Shown here: positions 47,515 through 57,141 of the stretch, piece by piece
Layout: each line of letters opens with the position of its first letter
How positions within the stretch are numbered: the stretch's first letter is position 1
DNA from: Candidatus Competibacter denitrificans Run_A_D11
GTDB lineage: Bacteria; Pseudomonadota; Gammaproteobacteria; Competibacterales; Competibacteraceae
NCBI RefSeq assembly: GCF_001051235.1
Contig: NZ_CBTJ020000020.1
Coordinates: 248,001 to 312,000 of the forward strand
Direction: 5' to 3'
DNA: 64,000 nt
Made by a program: the position numbers and the translations under genes
The notes under the pieces: model-generated
Databases searched by the model: none
What the model was told of the DNA's origin: nothing
What the model saw: only the letters and a program-made list of their open reading frames with translations

Positions 47515-48576
47515 TCAAAAACCATGCACCTGCATCCTCGTCGTGGTGGCCGCGTCCGCTGTGGACTCACCCGCTGCCGCTTTGGCTTGGGCATCGGCAT
47601 GGTAAGACGAGCGGACCATTGGGGCAGAAGCGACATGGGTAAAACCCAACGCCTCGCCGAATACCCGCAAATGCTCGAATTCTTCTGGGGTGACATAGCG
47701 CGCCACCGGCAAATGGTGAATGCTGGGTTGCAAGTATTGGCCAAGCGTCAACATCGCCACCTGATGGGCGCGTAAATCACGCATCACCTCTTCGATCTCC
47801 GCCAGGGTCTCGCCCAAACCCAGCATCAAGCCGGACTTGGTGGGAACGTTGGGACGACGTGCTTTGAACTGCTGCAACAAAACCAGTGACGTCTGGTAGT
47901 CCGCGCCAGGGCGAGCCTGCCGGTACAAGCGCGGCACGGTTTCCAGATTGTGATTGAACACATCTGGCGGGGCCTGCTCCAAAATATCTAGCGCCGCCTC
48001 CATCCGACCGCGAAAATCGGGGGTTAGAGCCTCAATAACGATGCCGGGCTGACGATCTCGTATCGCACGGATACAAGCGGCAAAATGCGCTGCACCCCCA
48101 TCGCGCAAATCGTCCCGATCCACGGAGGTGATCACCACATAGTTCAAGCCCATGGCAGCGACCGTCCGCGCCAAATTTTCCGGCTCATCAGGATCTAACG
48201 GGTTAGGCCGACCATGGCCCACATCGCAAAACGGACAGCGGCGCGTACAGATCGCACCCATGATCATAAACGTGGCCGTCCCATGGCCGAAGCATTCCCC
48301 CAGATTGGGACAACTGGCTTCTTCACAGACCGTATGCAGATGATTATCCCGCAAAATCTGCTTTAACCGCATCACTTCGGGCGTGCCCGGAAATTGCGCT
48401 CGAATCCATGCGGGCTTGCGTAAGCGCTGCTGAGGCTCCTGTGGAACGATTTTGACCGGAATTCGTGCAACCTTAGCGGCACCCCGCAACTTTTCACCGC
48501 GTTGGGGTATAGCAACGGCGGTCATAGACTCAGCGGCGGTGATTTCACTATCGTTACACAGGATGCGTTCGGACAT
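47515..48576 (-). CDS. lipA: lipoyl synthase
   Basis: A radical-SAM enzyme inserting two sulfurs into octanoyl groups on lipoyl domains. ATG 48576 (MSERILCND) with gagga 7 bases upstream gives 353 residues; a GTG 10 codons earlier is open. It has an N-terminal extension before the core, then [21 protein letters not shown] (auxiliary cluster CX4CX5C), [10 protein letters not shown] (radical-SAM CX3CX2C), [11 protein letters not shown], and [10 protein letters not shown]. The third ligand set near the C-terminus is RSSYHA. It lies downstream of lipB as usual. Confidence 0.97.
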   Translation of the reverse strand: MSERILCNDSEITAAESMTAVAIPQRGEKLRGAAKVARIPVKIVPQEPQQRLRKPAWIRAQFPGTPEVMRLKQILRDNHLHTVCEEASCPNLGECFGHGTATFMIMGAICTRRCPFCDVGHGRPNPLDPDEPENLARTVAAMGLNYVVITSVDRDDLRDGGAAHFAACIRAIRDRQPGIVIEALTPDFRGRMEAALDILEQAPPDVFNHNLETVPRLYRQARPGADYQTSLVLLQQFKARRPNVPTKSGLMLGLGETLAEIEEVMRDLRAHQVAMLTLGQYLQPSIHHLPVARYVTPEEFEHLRVFGEALGFTHVASAPMVRSSYHADAQAKAAAGESTADAATTTRMQVHGF

Positions 48577-48689
48577 GACAGGTTCCTCGGTAGGCGCGCG
48601 AACCAAAGGACTTTAAGCAGATGGTTGATTATGCCGTGCCTTGACGGACAAATCTGCCGGCAAATAAGAATCTGTAGCAGAGCCTCAAA

Positions 48690-49352
48690 TCAGGGCAAGC
48701 CGCCGATGGCAGCATAATCAGCATACCCTAACTGCCGACCCAAGCACGGCAAAAGTTCCTCGGCGGTCATATTCAGGTCCAGGTTAATGCCAAGATCGCG
48801 CAGTTGAGTGACTCGCAGGCCAGGATAACCGCACGGATTGATGCGGCCAAAAGGCTCTAAATCCATGTCCACGTTGAGGCTTAGACCGTGATAGGAGCAA
48901 CCTTGCCGTATGCGCAAACCCAGGGAGGCCACCTTGGCATCTACCACATAAACGCCTGGCGCGGCGGATCGAGCCTGAGCGGTAATATGATGGGCGGCCA
49001 AAAATTCGATCACCGCCCGCTCCAGCGCACTCACCAGCGCCCGCACGCCAAGCCCCAACCGGCGCACATCCAGCAAGCAGTACACAACCAGTTGACCAGG
49101 GCCGTGATAGGTCACTTGTCCACCTCGGTCGGTCTGGATGATAGGAATATCGCCAGGGGCTAGTAGGTGCTCCGGCTTGCCGGCCATGCCTTGGGTAAAA
49201 ACCGGCGGATGCTCGACCCACCATAATTCGTCTAAAGTCGTATCATCACGGCAGTCGGTGAAAGTACGCATCGCCGCAAACACCAGTCCGTAGTCGCATC
49301 GACCCAAGCGACGCAATCGCAGCGAGCCGGGGCGCCGGGCAGGCGTACTCAT
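48690..49352 (-). CDS. lipB: octanoyltransferase LipB
   Basis: Moves the octanoyl group from acyl-carrier protein to lipoyl domains. The 220-residue protein shows [33 protein letters not shown], the catalytic Lys region [28 protein letters not shown] and the catalytic Cys in [14 protein letters not shown]. It lies between ybeD (6 bp) and lipA, the conserved gammaproteobacterial order. Confidence 0.97.
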   Translation of the reverse strand: MSTPARRPGSLRLRRLGRCDYGLVFAAMRTFTDCRDDTTLDELWWVEHPPVFTQGMAGKPEHLLAPGDIPIIQTDRGGQVTYHGPGQLVVYCLLDVRRLGLGVRALVSALERAVIEFLAAHHITAQARSAAPGVYVVDAKVASLGLRIRQGCSYHGLSLNVDMDLEPFGRINPCGYPGLRVTQLRDLGINLDLNMTAEELLPCLGRQLGYADYAAIGGLP

Positions 49353-49358
49353 CTCGCC

Positions 49359-49640
49359 TCACAACACCAGCGTGATTTGCGGGTGGCCCGTGAGTTCTCG
49401 GTAAATCGTGTCCAACTGCTCGCGGCTTTGGGCGGACACCACCACGGTCACCGACTGATAGCGCCCAGCGCGACTGTCCTGCACCCGCACGCGCGTCTCG
49501 TCAAGATCGGGAGCGTGCCGACCCACCAACCCCACCGCAAGCGCCCGCAGATCGCCGTCACTGGGGCCCATGATCTTGATTGGAAAATCGCACGGAAACT
49601 GCAACAGCGCTAAATCGTTCCCATCCGGCGGTACGCTCAT
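49359..49640 (-). CDS. ybeD: YbeD/DUF493 family protein
   Basis: A 93-residue protein of the UPF0250/DUF493 family: LLQFPCDFPIKIMGPSDGDLRALAVGLVGRHAPD and SVTVVVSAQSREQLDTIYRELTGHPQITLVL. The family has an ACT-like fold and unknown function, and is nearly always next to dacA and lipB, as here. Confidence 0.93.
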   Translation of the reverse strand: MSVPPDGNDLALLQFPCDFPIKIMGPSDGDLRALAVGLVGRHAPDLDETRVRVQDSRAGRYQSVTVVVSAQSREQLDTIYRELTGHPQITLVL

Positions 49641-49655
49641 GGCGATGCTGAAGGC

Positions 49656-50825
49656 TTAATGGAATAGAAAATAGAAAAACATGAGAATTGAATCGAGCAA
49701 CCGGCCGAACCAGCCGCTTTCGGGAACTTCCTTCAAAGCCACCAGCGGGGTTTTGCTCACCTCCTGATCACCCACCTTGACCACAATCTCGCCGAAGGGT
49801 TGATTTTTGCCAGCGGGCGCCAGGATTTTCGGCTGGACGGTGGTGGTGAAACTGACCTGCGGCGCCTGGCCCTTGGGTACGGTCACATAGAGCGGATAGG
49901 TTAAGCCCAGCGGTAATTCGCTTTCTCGCCCTTTCCAAATACGGGTGGTCACGATAGGAGTATTGGCATCGTGCAGCTTACGGCTTTCAAAGAAACTAAA
50001 GCCATAATTCAGCAACGCTTGGCTGGCCGAAAAACGATCTTTTTCCTTAACGGCTCCCAAAACGACCCCGATCAACCGCGTATCGTTACGTTTGGCTGAA
50101 GACACCAGGCAGTAACCGGCCGATTCGGTGTGCCCCGTCTTGACGCCATCCACCGAAGAATCGGTAAACAGCAACCGATTACGGTTGGGTTGATCGATGT
50201 TGTTGTACTTGAAACTGCGCACCGAGTAACGCCCGTAGTGTTCGGGAAAATCGCGAATCAGCGCCCGCGTCAGGGCGGCGATATCCCGGCCGGACATGTA
50301 ATGGTTGGCATCCGGCAAACCCGGTGCATTGGTAAAATGGCTGTTTTTCAAGCCCAGTCGCTCGGCTTCCTGATTCATCAGCTTGACGAACGTTTCTTCT
50401 GAACCGGCGACATGCTCGGCCAGAGCAACCGTTGCGTCGTTGCCAGACTGAACCACCATACCCATCAGCAGCTCTTCCAGCGACACCTGCGCGCCCACTT
50501 TAACGAACATCTTGGAACCGGCGGTCTTCCAAGCCCTTTCGGTGATGGTCACCTTGTCATCCAAATGAATCTTGCCGGACTTTATGGCTTTGTAGATCAC
50601 ATAACCGGTCATCAGTTTGGTGATACTGGCCGGTTCCATCCGTTCTTGGCCTTTCATATCGGCAAGAATATTGCCGCTTTCATAATCCATCAGGATATAG
50701 CCGCGCACCGGTACTTGCGGGGGTGGCGGTAGGGGTTCCGCGTGGACAGTGGCTAAACCTGATACCAGGAAAGCGACGGCGAGGAACGGTAAAATCAGGA
50801 TACGGGATAAATTCGAATGCGGCAT
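49656..50825 (-). CDS. dacA: D-alanyl-D-alanine carboxypeptidase (PBP5/6, DacA)
   Basis: A periplasmic DD-carboxypeptidase trimming peptidoglycan pentapeptides. The 389-residue protein has a signal peptide ending near VHA-EP (residue 29), the active-site SITK (S67), QSGNDA (SxN) and VKTGHTES (KTG). A C-terminal beta domain follows, and the end (WFGRLLDSILMFFYFLFH) is an amphipathic membrane anchor of the PBP5 kind. It probably begins a new transcript after the terminator at 50894-50923. Confidence 0.96.
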   Translation of the reverse strand: MPHSNLSRILILPFLAVAFLVSGLATVHAEPLPPPPQVPVRGYILMDYESGNILADMKGQERMEPASITKLMTGYVIYKAIKSGKIHLDDKVTITERAWKTAGSKMFVKVGAQVSLEELLMGMVVQSGNDATVALAEHVAGSEETFVKLMNQEAERLGLKNSHFTNAPGLPDANHYMSGRDIAALTRALIRDFPEHYGRYSVRSFKYNNIDQPNRNRLLFTDSSVDGVKTGHTESAGYCLVSSAKRNDTRLIGVVLGAVKEKDRFSASQALLNYGFSFFESRKLHDANTPIVTTRIWKGRESELPLGLTYPLYVTVPKGQAPQVSFTTTVQPKILAPAGKNQPFGEIVVKVGDQEVSKTPLVALKEVPESGWFGRLLDSILMFFYFLFH

Positions 50826-50883
50826 GTGGCAGCGATCTTCTGAGGTTGCACATCAAAACGGATCATTTTAGCGAGAAGAGCGT

Positions 50884-50923
50884 CCCAAAAACAAACCGCC
50901 TCGCAAGCAAAGGCGAAGCGGTT
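50884..50923 (-). terminator. intrinsic terminator between rlpA and dacA
   Basis: Read on the minus strand, aaccgcttcgc and gcgaggcggtt form an 11-bp stem with one mismatch and an 8-base loop, followed directly by tgtttttggg. It lies 35 bases past the rlpA stop and would end the mreB-to-rlpA transcript before dacA. Confidence 0.75.
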
Positions 50924-50958
50924 GATTCGGTTGCCAATGGTTATGGCAAGCGTGGCCT

Positions 50959-52386
50959 TCAATCCGTCATGATCCGACCACGGCCGGCTTTTACGCCGAC
51001 CAAGCGAATGCCTGCCGGTTTGGCAGCACCGGTATCGCGTGAGACAACCCGCGAATCCTGCTGTGCTCCCAAGCTAGCTTGGGGTCGAGCATCGCGGTGC
51101 AGTACACGGGGTGGACGTTCCTCGGCCGGGCGCTTAGCGGCGTTTTCAGTTTTCGCTGGATTAGTCCGGCCATGTTTATTACCCATCGCATTCGCTGGGC
51201 GGTGCGTTTCTCCAGCTTTAATCGTGGGATCGGCGGCAGCCAAACGGAGGGGAGGTTGCAGGCGAGTGGGTTCGCGCTCCGCCTTATCAACGAGCTTGGC
51301 AGGTGCCGGGCGTAGCGTTGGATTTGGTGTGATCCGGGCCTGAGCCAGTGTGCGCGTCGGCATACGGTCCACGTTGCGGACTTGAGAGATCTGGGTAGGT
51401 TTCGGTGTCCGGGCGAGCGCGGGTCTATCCACGATGGTTGTTGCCGGTAGAGAGACGTCCCGATCAACTGGCGATGCCTTCGCCAAGGCCAATTCTGCTG
51501 CCACCGGGGTAGGAACGATAGCTGACGGCTCTGACGCCTGGTCTAAACCGGCGACTTGTGGTGGTTGCAGTGGCTTAGGTTGGGCTGGCAGCTCCATTGC
51601 CCCCTCACGTTCAAGCGGACTTTGCGGCAACAGGATCGCTGAATCCGCCGCAGGAGCATTACTGGCCAATGCTGTCGTGGCCGGTTCTGGAGCATTCTGC
51701 GCTATATCAGGCAGCGCTGGTGCAGCAGAATCGACCTTAACCGGTTCTGCCTGAGCCAGTTGAATCGCGGCAAGCTGCGGTTTTAGCTCCGGTCGCTTTA
51801 AGCGGCTAGCCAAGCGTTCACGAGCGTCGGCGCGGCGCGCTGCCAAGTGCGGAACAAACTGATAAGGCTCCAGGGCTACGACTTCGACTTGAGCGGTACC
51901 CCGGCCCAGCATGTCCAACCGGTTGGCTGCGGCGTAGGAGAGATCAAGAATACGCCGGCCCACGAACGGCCCACGATCATTGACTTTGACCACCACGTTA
52001 CGGCCATTTTCCAGATTCGTCACCCGGACATAGGTCGGGATCGGCAAGGTTTTATGGGCGGCGGTTAAGTCAAACATATCGTAACGTGGCCCGCTGGACG
52101 TTTTGCGACCGTGAAAATCCCAGCCATACCAGGAGGCGATGCCTTGTTCACGATAGCCTTCACTCGTCTCCTTCACCCGATAACGCTTGCCAAAAACTTT
52201 GTAGGTATCGGGATTGCCAGTCCGGCTGGGTGGTTCAACCCGTGGCACCGGCTCGCCAGTGGTGTTTTCGACCCCGATGAGTGGTGAGCTGGCAGGCCCC
52301 TGGTTTTCAGGAGCCGTGCTACAACCGGCCAGCGCACCAGCTAAGGAAACCCATAGCAAAGGGCGATTCCAAGAAGATTTAGCCAT
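50959..52386 (-). CDS. rlpA: RlpA-family septal ring lytic lipoprotein, long and without SPOR domain
   Basis: A 475-residue outer-membrane lipoprotein; ATG 52386 is chosen over a TTG three codons upstream. The signal peptide ends in a lipobox (VSLAGALAGCS). The double-psi beta-barrel (about 65-165) has GIASWYGWDFHGRKTSSGPRYDMFDLTAAHKTLP and VKVNDRGPFVGRRILDLSYAAA, with the catalytic His/Asp of RlpA transglycosylases. The remaining 300 residues are low-complexity Pro/Ala/Arg-rich, with no SPOR domain at the end, unlike E. coli RlpA. Identity rests on the barrel and on its place after mltB. Confidence 0.9.
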   Translation of the reverse strand: MAKSSWNRPLLWVSLAGALAGCSTAPENQGPASSPLIGVENTTGEPVPRVEPPSRTGNPDTYKVFGKRYRVKETSEGYREQGIASWYGWDFHGRKTSSGPRYDMFDLTAAHKTLPIPTYVRVTNLENGRNVVVKVNDRGPFVGRRILDLSYAAANRLDMLGRGTAQVEVVALEPYQFVPHLAARRADARERLASRLKRPELKPQLAAIQLAQAEPVKVDSAAPALPDIAQNAPEPATTALASNAPAADSAILLPQSPLEREGAMELPAQPKPLQPPQVAGLDQASEPSAIVPTPVAAELALAKASPVDRDVSLPATTIVDRPALARTPKPTQISQVRNVDRMPTRTLAQARITPNPTLRPAPAKLVDKAEREPTRLQPPLRLAAADPTIKAGETHRPANAMGNKHGRTNPAKTENAAKRPAEERPPRVLHRDARPQASLGAQQDSRVVSRDTGAAKPAGIRLVGVKAGRGRIMTD

Positions 52387-52462
52387 AAAAAACAATTCCC
52401 CCTGCCAAACGCACCAGCGGCCCGTTTGATCAGCTTGGTTTTTTTGGATTTTTCAGAATGAA

Positions 52463-53587
52463 TCAGTCAGCGTGCGCGATGGGGTCAGAGCTAAAAACCC
52501 CAGAATACGGTCGGTTGCCGGAGCGCGCTCGAATTTCCTGACTGAGCTGATGTACCGCTAAGGCGTACAACTGACTGCGGTTATAGCGGGTAATGGCGTA
52601 GAAGTTATCGAACCCCAGCCAGTATTCAGGACCGTCTATGCCCTGAAATTCCAACAGCATCGCACTCTGGCCATCGCTGATTGAATCGCGCGGAGCGACG
52701 CCTTGATTACGCAGGCTGGCGACGCTGGAACGGGGCTGGTTCAATTGACGGCTGACCAGCGCTGCGTAGCGATCACCACTGATCGAAGCCGGCGATGCCA
52801 CCGGCTCACCCGGACGCCAGCCGTTTTTCCTGAAATAGTTCGCTACACTGCCGATGGCATCACGCGGATTGCGCCAAATGTCACGATGGCCGTCTCCGTC
52901 AAAATCCACGGCGTAACTACGGAAGCTGCTCGGCATGAATTGCCCATAGCCCATTGCGCCGGCGTAAGAACCGCGCGGGGCTAGCGGGTCGATGCCCTCG
53001 GCCCGTGCTAATAATAGAAAGTTCTCCAGCTCCTTGCGGAAGTAGGCGGCACGGCGAGGATAGTCAAAGGCCAGCGTGGCCAATGCCTCCAGTACCCGAT
53101 ACTTGCCCATATTGCCGCCGTATTGAGTTTCAACACCGATGATGGCGATGACATACTCCGGCGGTACCCCGTAAACTTGTTCGGCTCGCGCCAGCGCCGC
53201 AGCGTTAGCCCGCCAGAACTCGACTCCGCCCTGAATGCGCTTGGAATTGATAAAAATCGACCGATAAGCATGCCAAGGTTTTCCCTCTGCTGGCTTGGAC
53301 ATGGCAGCGATGATGCTGGGCTGGGAATGCGCCCGTGCGAACGTCGCCCGTAGGCTAGTCGCATTGAAACCATGCTCCGCCGCCATGGCGCGGATGAACG
53401 CTTGGACATCAGATCGGTTGGCCAACGGCTGGCCAGGATCGGCACGGCCTGCTTCGGTGGTCGTCTCGGGTGCCGCTTCCGGCGCTGGGATCAGTGGGAC
53501 ATCCGCTGGACGCCGATCCATCATGGGCGGCGCGCAAGCACTCAACAACAGGGTAAAACTGAGTAAAAACGGGCTCTTCACGCGCAA
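52463..53587 (-). CDS. mltB: lytic murein transglycosylase B
   Basis: A 374-residue outer-membrane lipoprotein (LLSFTLLLSACAPP lipobox) that cleaves peptidoglycan glycan strands. The core has FINSKRIQGGVEFWRAN, the catalytic Glu in IIGVETQYGGNMGKYRVLEALATLAFDYPRRA, SYAGAMGYGQFMPSSFRSYAVDFDGDGHRDIW and the final ITRYNRSQLYALAVHQLSQEI. It is 26 bp after mrdB in the elongation cluster. Confidence 0.95.
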   Translation of the reverse strand: MRVKSPFLLSFTLLLSACAPPMMDRRPADVPLIPAPEAAPETTTEAGRADPGQPLANRSDVQAFIRAMAAEHGFNATSLRATFARAHSQPSIIAAMSKPAEGKPWHAYRSIFINSKRIQGGVEFWRANAAALARAEQVYGVPPEYVIAIIGVETQYGGNMGKYRVLEALATLAFDYPRRAAYFRKELENFLLLARAEGIDPLAPRGSYAGAMGYGQFMPSSFRSYAVDFDGDGHRDIWRNPRDAIGSVANYFRKNGWRPGEPVASPASISGDRYAALVSRQLNQPRSSVASLRNQGVAPRDSISDGQSAMLLEFQGIDGPEYWLGFDNFYAITRYNRSQLYALAVHQLSQEIRARSGNRPYSGVFSSDPIAHAD

Positions 53588-53613
53588 GTCTCGTCTTGTC
53601 TAGGATAACGATC

Positions 53614-54717
53614 TCACCGCGTCGGGGTCCGGCGGTGCGAATAAACGCTCATCAGCATACCGAAGCCGGCCATGATCGTCACTAGGGAAGTTCCACCATA
53701 GCTGAACAGAGGCAGCGGCAACCCCACCACCGGCAGCAATCCAGAGACCATCCCTGAGTTGACAAACGCATACAGAAAGAAGATCAGCGTCAAACTACCG
53801 GAGAGGAGCCGGCCATAGGTATCGGCTCCCCGCGTGGCCATGTAGAGACAACGAGCGATGATGAAAAAATAGAGCACCAGCAACACGCAGCCGCCAACCA
53901 GGCCGAATTCTTCAGAGAAGGCCGCGAAAATAAAGTCGGTTGACCCTTCCGGTAAGAAATCCAGGTGAGACTGGGTGCCGTTCAACCAACCCTTGCCATA
54001 GATGCCCCCGGAACCAATGGCGATTTTAGATTGGATGATATGGTAACCGGTCCCCAGTGGATCGCTTTCTGGATTAAGGAAGGTCAAAACCCGCTGACGC
54101 TGATAATCATGCATGACGAACGTCCAGAACAGCGGGATCACCGTCGCCAACAACCCCGCCAGGATGAACATGACGATCCAACTGAGTCCGGCCAGAAATA
54201 AAGCGATGCCACCGGCAAACCCCACCACCAGTCCCGTTCCCAGATCCGGCTGTTGAGCGATCAGGATGAACGGCAGCGCGGTGATGAACGCCCCAGCCAG
54301 CAGGTGCGACAGTCGTGGTGGCAGGGGCTTATTGGCGAAGAACCACGCCATCATCATCGGCACGGCGAGCTTCATGATTTCGGAGGGCTGAAAACGCAGG
54401 ACACCCAGATCCAACCAGCGCCGCGCACCCTTGGAGACATCGCCGGCCACCATCACCGCCAACAGCAACAGAATGCCGACCAGATAAATCCATGGTGACC
54501 AGAACCGGAAATAATGCGGCGGTATCTGGGCCAACGTCAGCAAGATGGCGAAACCCAAGCCAAGCCGGATAGATTGGCCGATCACCAGATCCAGGCTACG
54601 CTGCCCGGCGCTGTAGAGCACGACCAGACCGATCCCGGACACCGCCAGTAATCCTAAGACTAACCAGGGATCAAAACGAATCCATTTCAACAGCCTGCCT
54701 GCGCTAATTCGATCCAT
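53614..54717 (-). CDS. mrdB: peptidoglycan glycosyltransferase RodA
   Basis: A SEDS-family polymerase of the elongasome that works with PBP2. The 367-residue protein has about ten membrane helices, with KGARRWLDLGVLRFQPSEIMKLAVPMM, QPDLGTGLVVGFAGG, KIAIGSGGIYGKGWLNGTQSHLDFLPEGSTDFIFAAFSEEFGL (containing the essential Asp region) and GLPLPLFSYGGTSLV. It overlaps mrdA by 14 bases. Confidence 0.97.
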   Translation of the reverse strand: MDRISAGRLLKWIRFDPWLVLGLLAVSGIGLVVLYSAGQRSLDLVIGQSIRLGLGFAILLTLAQIPPHYFRFWSPWIYLVGILLLLAVMVAGDVSKGARRWLDLGVLRFQPSEIMKLAVPMMMAWFFANKPLPPRLSHLLAGAFITALPFILIAQQPDLGTGLVVGFAGGIALFLAGLSWIVMFILAGLLATVIPLFWTFVMHDYQRQRVLTFLNPESDPLGTGYHIIQSKIAIGSGGIYGKGWLNGTQSHLDFLPEGSTDFIFAAFSEEFGLVGGCVLLVLYFFIIARCLYMATRGADTYGRLLSGSLTLIFFLYAFVNSGMVSGLLPVVGLPLPLFSYGGTSLVTIMAGFGMLMSVYSHRRTPTR

Positions 54718-56638
54718 CGCGTTGGGTATCCGGGTCCGGTTTGATGCCGGCGATCATCGCCGGATCGTACTTATCGAGCAAATAGGCATCCATCACTTTA
54801 CGCGCAAGCGGCGCGGCGGTGGCACTACCGCCACCACCGTTCTCGGCGATCACCGCCACAGCAATACGAGGCTTCTCCACTGGAGCGAATGCTACGAACA
54901 AGGCATGATCGAGCAGGTGTTTTGCCAAGCGCTTGGCGTTATAGCGTTGGTTCTGGCCCAACGTGAAGACTTGGGCAGTTCCCGTTTTACCCGCCATTCG
55001 ATAGTTTGCACTTCGGCTCTTGTGGGCGGTGCCGCCTTCGACAACATGGATCATGCCGGAGATAACCGCATCCCAATAGCGCGGGTTTTTCAGGGTGATC
55101 GGCGGCAATGTGCGGGGGGGCGTCAGCACGGTACCCCGGGTGCCGGTTTCTTGAGTGGCGTGCAATATTCTGGGTGCATAATTATCGCCCCGCTGAGAAA
55201 TAACTGCCGTCGAGTAAGCCAATTGCAACGGCGTCGCCAAAAACAAACCCTGACCGATGCCGGCACTGAGGCTATCGCCGCCGAACCAATCCTGCTTTTG
55301 GAACTTGCGCTTCCACTCACGGGAGGGTAACAAAGCGCCTTTCTCCCCATACAGATCAATACCGGTCGGTCGGCCCATGCTGAATCGACTGAGAAATTCA
55401 TGAACCCGGTCGATACCAAGATTGAGCGCTAAGTCGTAGAAGTAGACATCGCAAGATTGCGCCAATGCACGATCCATGTTCACGCTGCCATGACCGCTGC
55501 GTTTCCAGTCATGGAATTTACGCCCGCCGCCGGGTAGCCGATAGACCCCAGCGCAGAAAACGCCGGTATTGCGGTTGACGACCCCGTATTCGAGGCCCGC
55601 CAGCGCCATGAGCGGCTTAATGGTAGAGCCGGGCGGATAGACGCCACGTAAGGCGCGATTGAGCAATGGTCGATTCTTCGACGTGTTGAGCTTACGGAAA
55701 GAGCCAGAATCAATGCCGTTGACGAAAGGGTTGGGATCGTAAATCGGCTGACTGGCTAAAGCCAGAATCTCCCCGTTGCTGGGGTCCATCGCAACGATGG
55801 CGCCATTGTGGCCTTCCAGCGCCTCTTCGGCGACCACCTGTAAGCGCATATCGACACTCAGATAAATATTTTTCCCTGACACCGGCGGAGTACGGCTCAA
55901 CACCCGTACCGGTCGTCCCTCGGCATTGGTTTCCACCTGCTCATAACCGGCACGTCCATGCAGGACGTCCTCGTAAGAGCGTTCAACCCCGGTCTTGCCG
56001 ATGTGGGTGCTACCGCTGTACTGGCCAGGGTCCAGCTTGCGCAATTCGGCTTCATCAATTCGCCCGACATAGCCCACGATATGGACGCCCCGCTCTCCCA
56101 ACGGATAATGGCGAGTCAGATCCGCCTTGATCTCGACACCGGGTAGTCGATACAGATCAATGGCCAACCGGGCGATTTCATCATCGGTCAACTGGAAGCG
56201 CAGCGGGGTAGCGTTATACGGTGGAGTTCGCCGGGCCAGCTTACGAAAACGGTCGATGTCGGCATCGGTCAGGGTAATGCGCTCCCGGATTGCAGCCAGC
56301 ACGGCCTCCAAATCCTTGGCCTGCTCAGGGGTGACTTCCAAATGATAAGAGGTAAGATTTTCGGCCAGCAAAACCCCGTTGCGGTCGTAGATAAAGCCAC
56401 GGGCTGGCGGCAATGGCAACAGACGTACCCGATTACTGTCAGACAGCAGGGTGAATTGCTCGTGATGGAGAACTTGCAGGTAAACCAAGCGGCCCGACAC
56501 CGCCAGCAGCGCCAGAAACACCGCGCATATGGTGATCAGAACCCGCCGAAAAAACAGCTCGCTCTCGGCAGAGTTGTCTTTTTCCCGGACCAGCAGCTTG
56601 TCTATCGGGGGCTTGGCCGCCGAACGCCACCATTTCAT
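54704..56638 (-). CDS. mrdA: penicillin-binding protein 2
   Basis: The class B transpeptidase of cell elongation. The 644-residue protein has a short cytoplasmic tail, one membrane helix (RRVLITICAVFLALLAVSGRLVYLQVL), the pedestal domain and a transpeptidase domain with STIK (S338), SCD (395-397) and KTGTAQ. Length is normal. It lies between mreD and mrdB. Confidence 0.97.
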   Translation of the reverse strand: MKWWRSAAKPPIDKLLVREKDNSAESELFFRRVLITICAVFLALLAVSGRLVYLQVLHHEQFTLLSDSNRVRLLPLPPARGFIYDRNGVLLAENLTSYHLEVTPEQAKDLEAVLAAIRERITLTDADIDRFRKLARRTPPYNATPLRFQLTDDEIARLAIDLYRLPGVEIKADLTRHYPLGERGVHIVGYVGRIDEAELRKLDPGQYSGSTHIGKTGVERSYEDVLHGRAGYEQVETNAEGRPVRVLSRTPPVSGKNIYLSVDMRLQVVAEEALEGHNGAIVAMDPSNGEILALASQPIYDPNPFVNGIDSGSFRKLNTSKNRPLLNRALRGVYPPGSTIKPLMALAGLEYGVVNRNTGVFCAGVYRLPGGGRKFHDWKRSGHGSVNMDRALAQSCDVYFYDLALNLGIDRVHEFLSRFSMGRPTGIDLYGEKGALLPSREWKRKFQKQDWFGGDSLSAGIGQGLFLATPLQLAYSTAVISQRGDNYAPRILHATQETGTRGTVLTPPRTLPPITLKNPRYWDAVISGMIHVVEGGTAHKSRSANYRMAGKTGTAQVFTLGQNQRYNAKRLAKHLLDHALFVAFAPVEKPRIAVAVIAENGGGGSATAAPLARKVMDAYLLDKYDPAMIAGIKPDPDTQRDGSN

Positions 56639-56652
56639 AGGGCCTACCGCGA

Positions 56653-57141
56653 TCAGTTAACCTGGAAATACCGGCGCACATCGCGCAGGATGACGAACAC
56701 CAAAGGCCAGCACACCATACCACCCACTGCCGGCGCCAAATACCACCAGTCGCGCGGTGGATAGCCGATGACCCCGCTGATCCAGAACACCAGAATCTGT
56801 TCGAGCAACAAAAAGGCCAGGATACTGAATGTCTGTTGCCAAACAGGCGCTACTCGGATGCGCCGATAGGTTTGACAAGTCAAATAGGCTACGGCGGCGA
56901 ACGCCAGGGCGTGCTGACCCAACAGCGCACCGCGCCCAACATCCAACAGCAGTCCCACCAACCAGCCAACCCCAATGCCCACCCGATGCGGCAACGCCAT
57001 GCTCCAATAAATAAGCACCATGGCGACCCAATCGGGGCGAAACCGCTCCAACCCGCTCGGCAGTGGCAGACCACCCAGCAAAAATGCCGCTAGAAAGCTA
57101 CAAGCGATGACCCAACCGCTGACGCGGGGCGCGGCAGTCAT
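56653..57141 (-). CDS. mreD: rod shape-determining protein MreD
   Basis: A 162-residue integral membrane protein with about five helices (VIACSFLAAFLLGGLPLP, DWVAMVLIYWSMALP, VGIGVGWLVGLLLDVGRGALLGQHALAFAAVAYL). The latter segment is the conserved MreD signature. It links MreC to the synthases. It overlaps mreC by 4 bases and ends 14 bp before mrdA. Confidence 0.94.
   Translation of the reverse strand: MTAAPRVSGWVIACSFLAAFLLGGLPLPSGLERFRPDWVAMVLIYWSMALPHRVGIGVGWLVGLLLDVGRGALLGQHALAFAAVAYLTCQTYRRIRVAPVWQQTFSILAFLLLEQILVFWISGVIGYPPRDWWYLAPAVGGMVCWPLVFVILRDVRRYFQVN

Noticed and set aside
51068..51083. 16-base perfect palindrome cccaagctagcttggg in the rlpA coding region
   Set aside because: About one such palindrome is expected by chance in a window this size, and it is internal to coding sequence.
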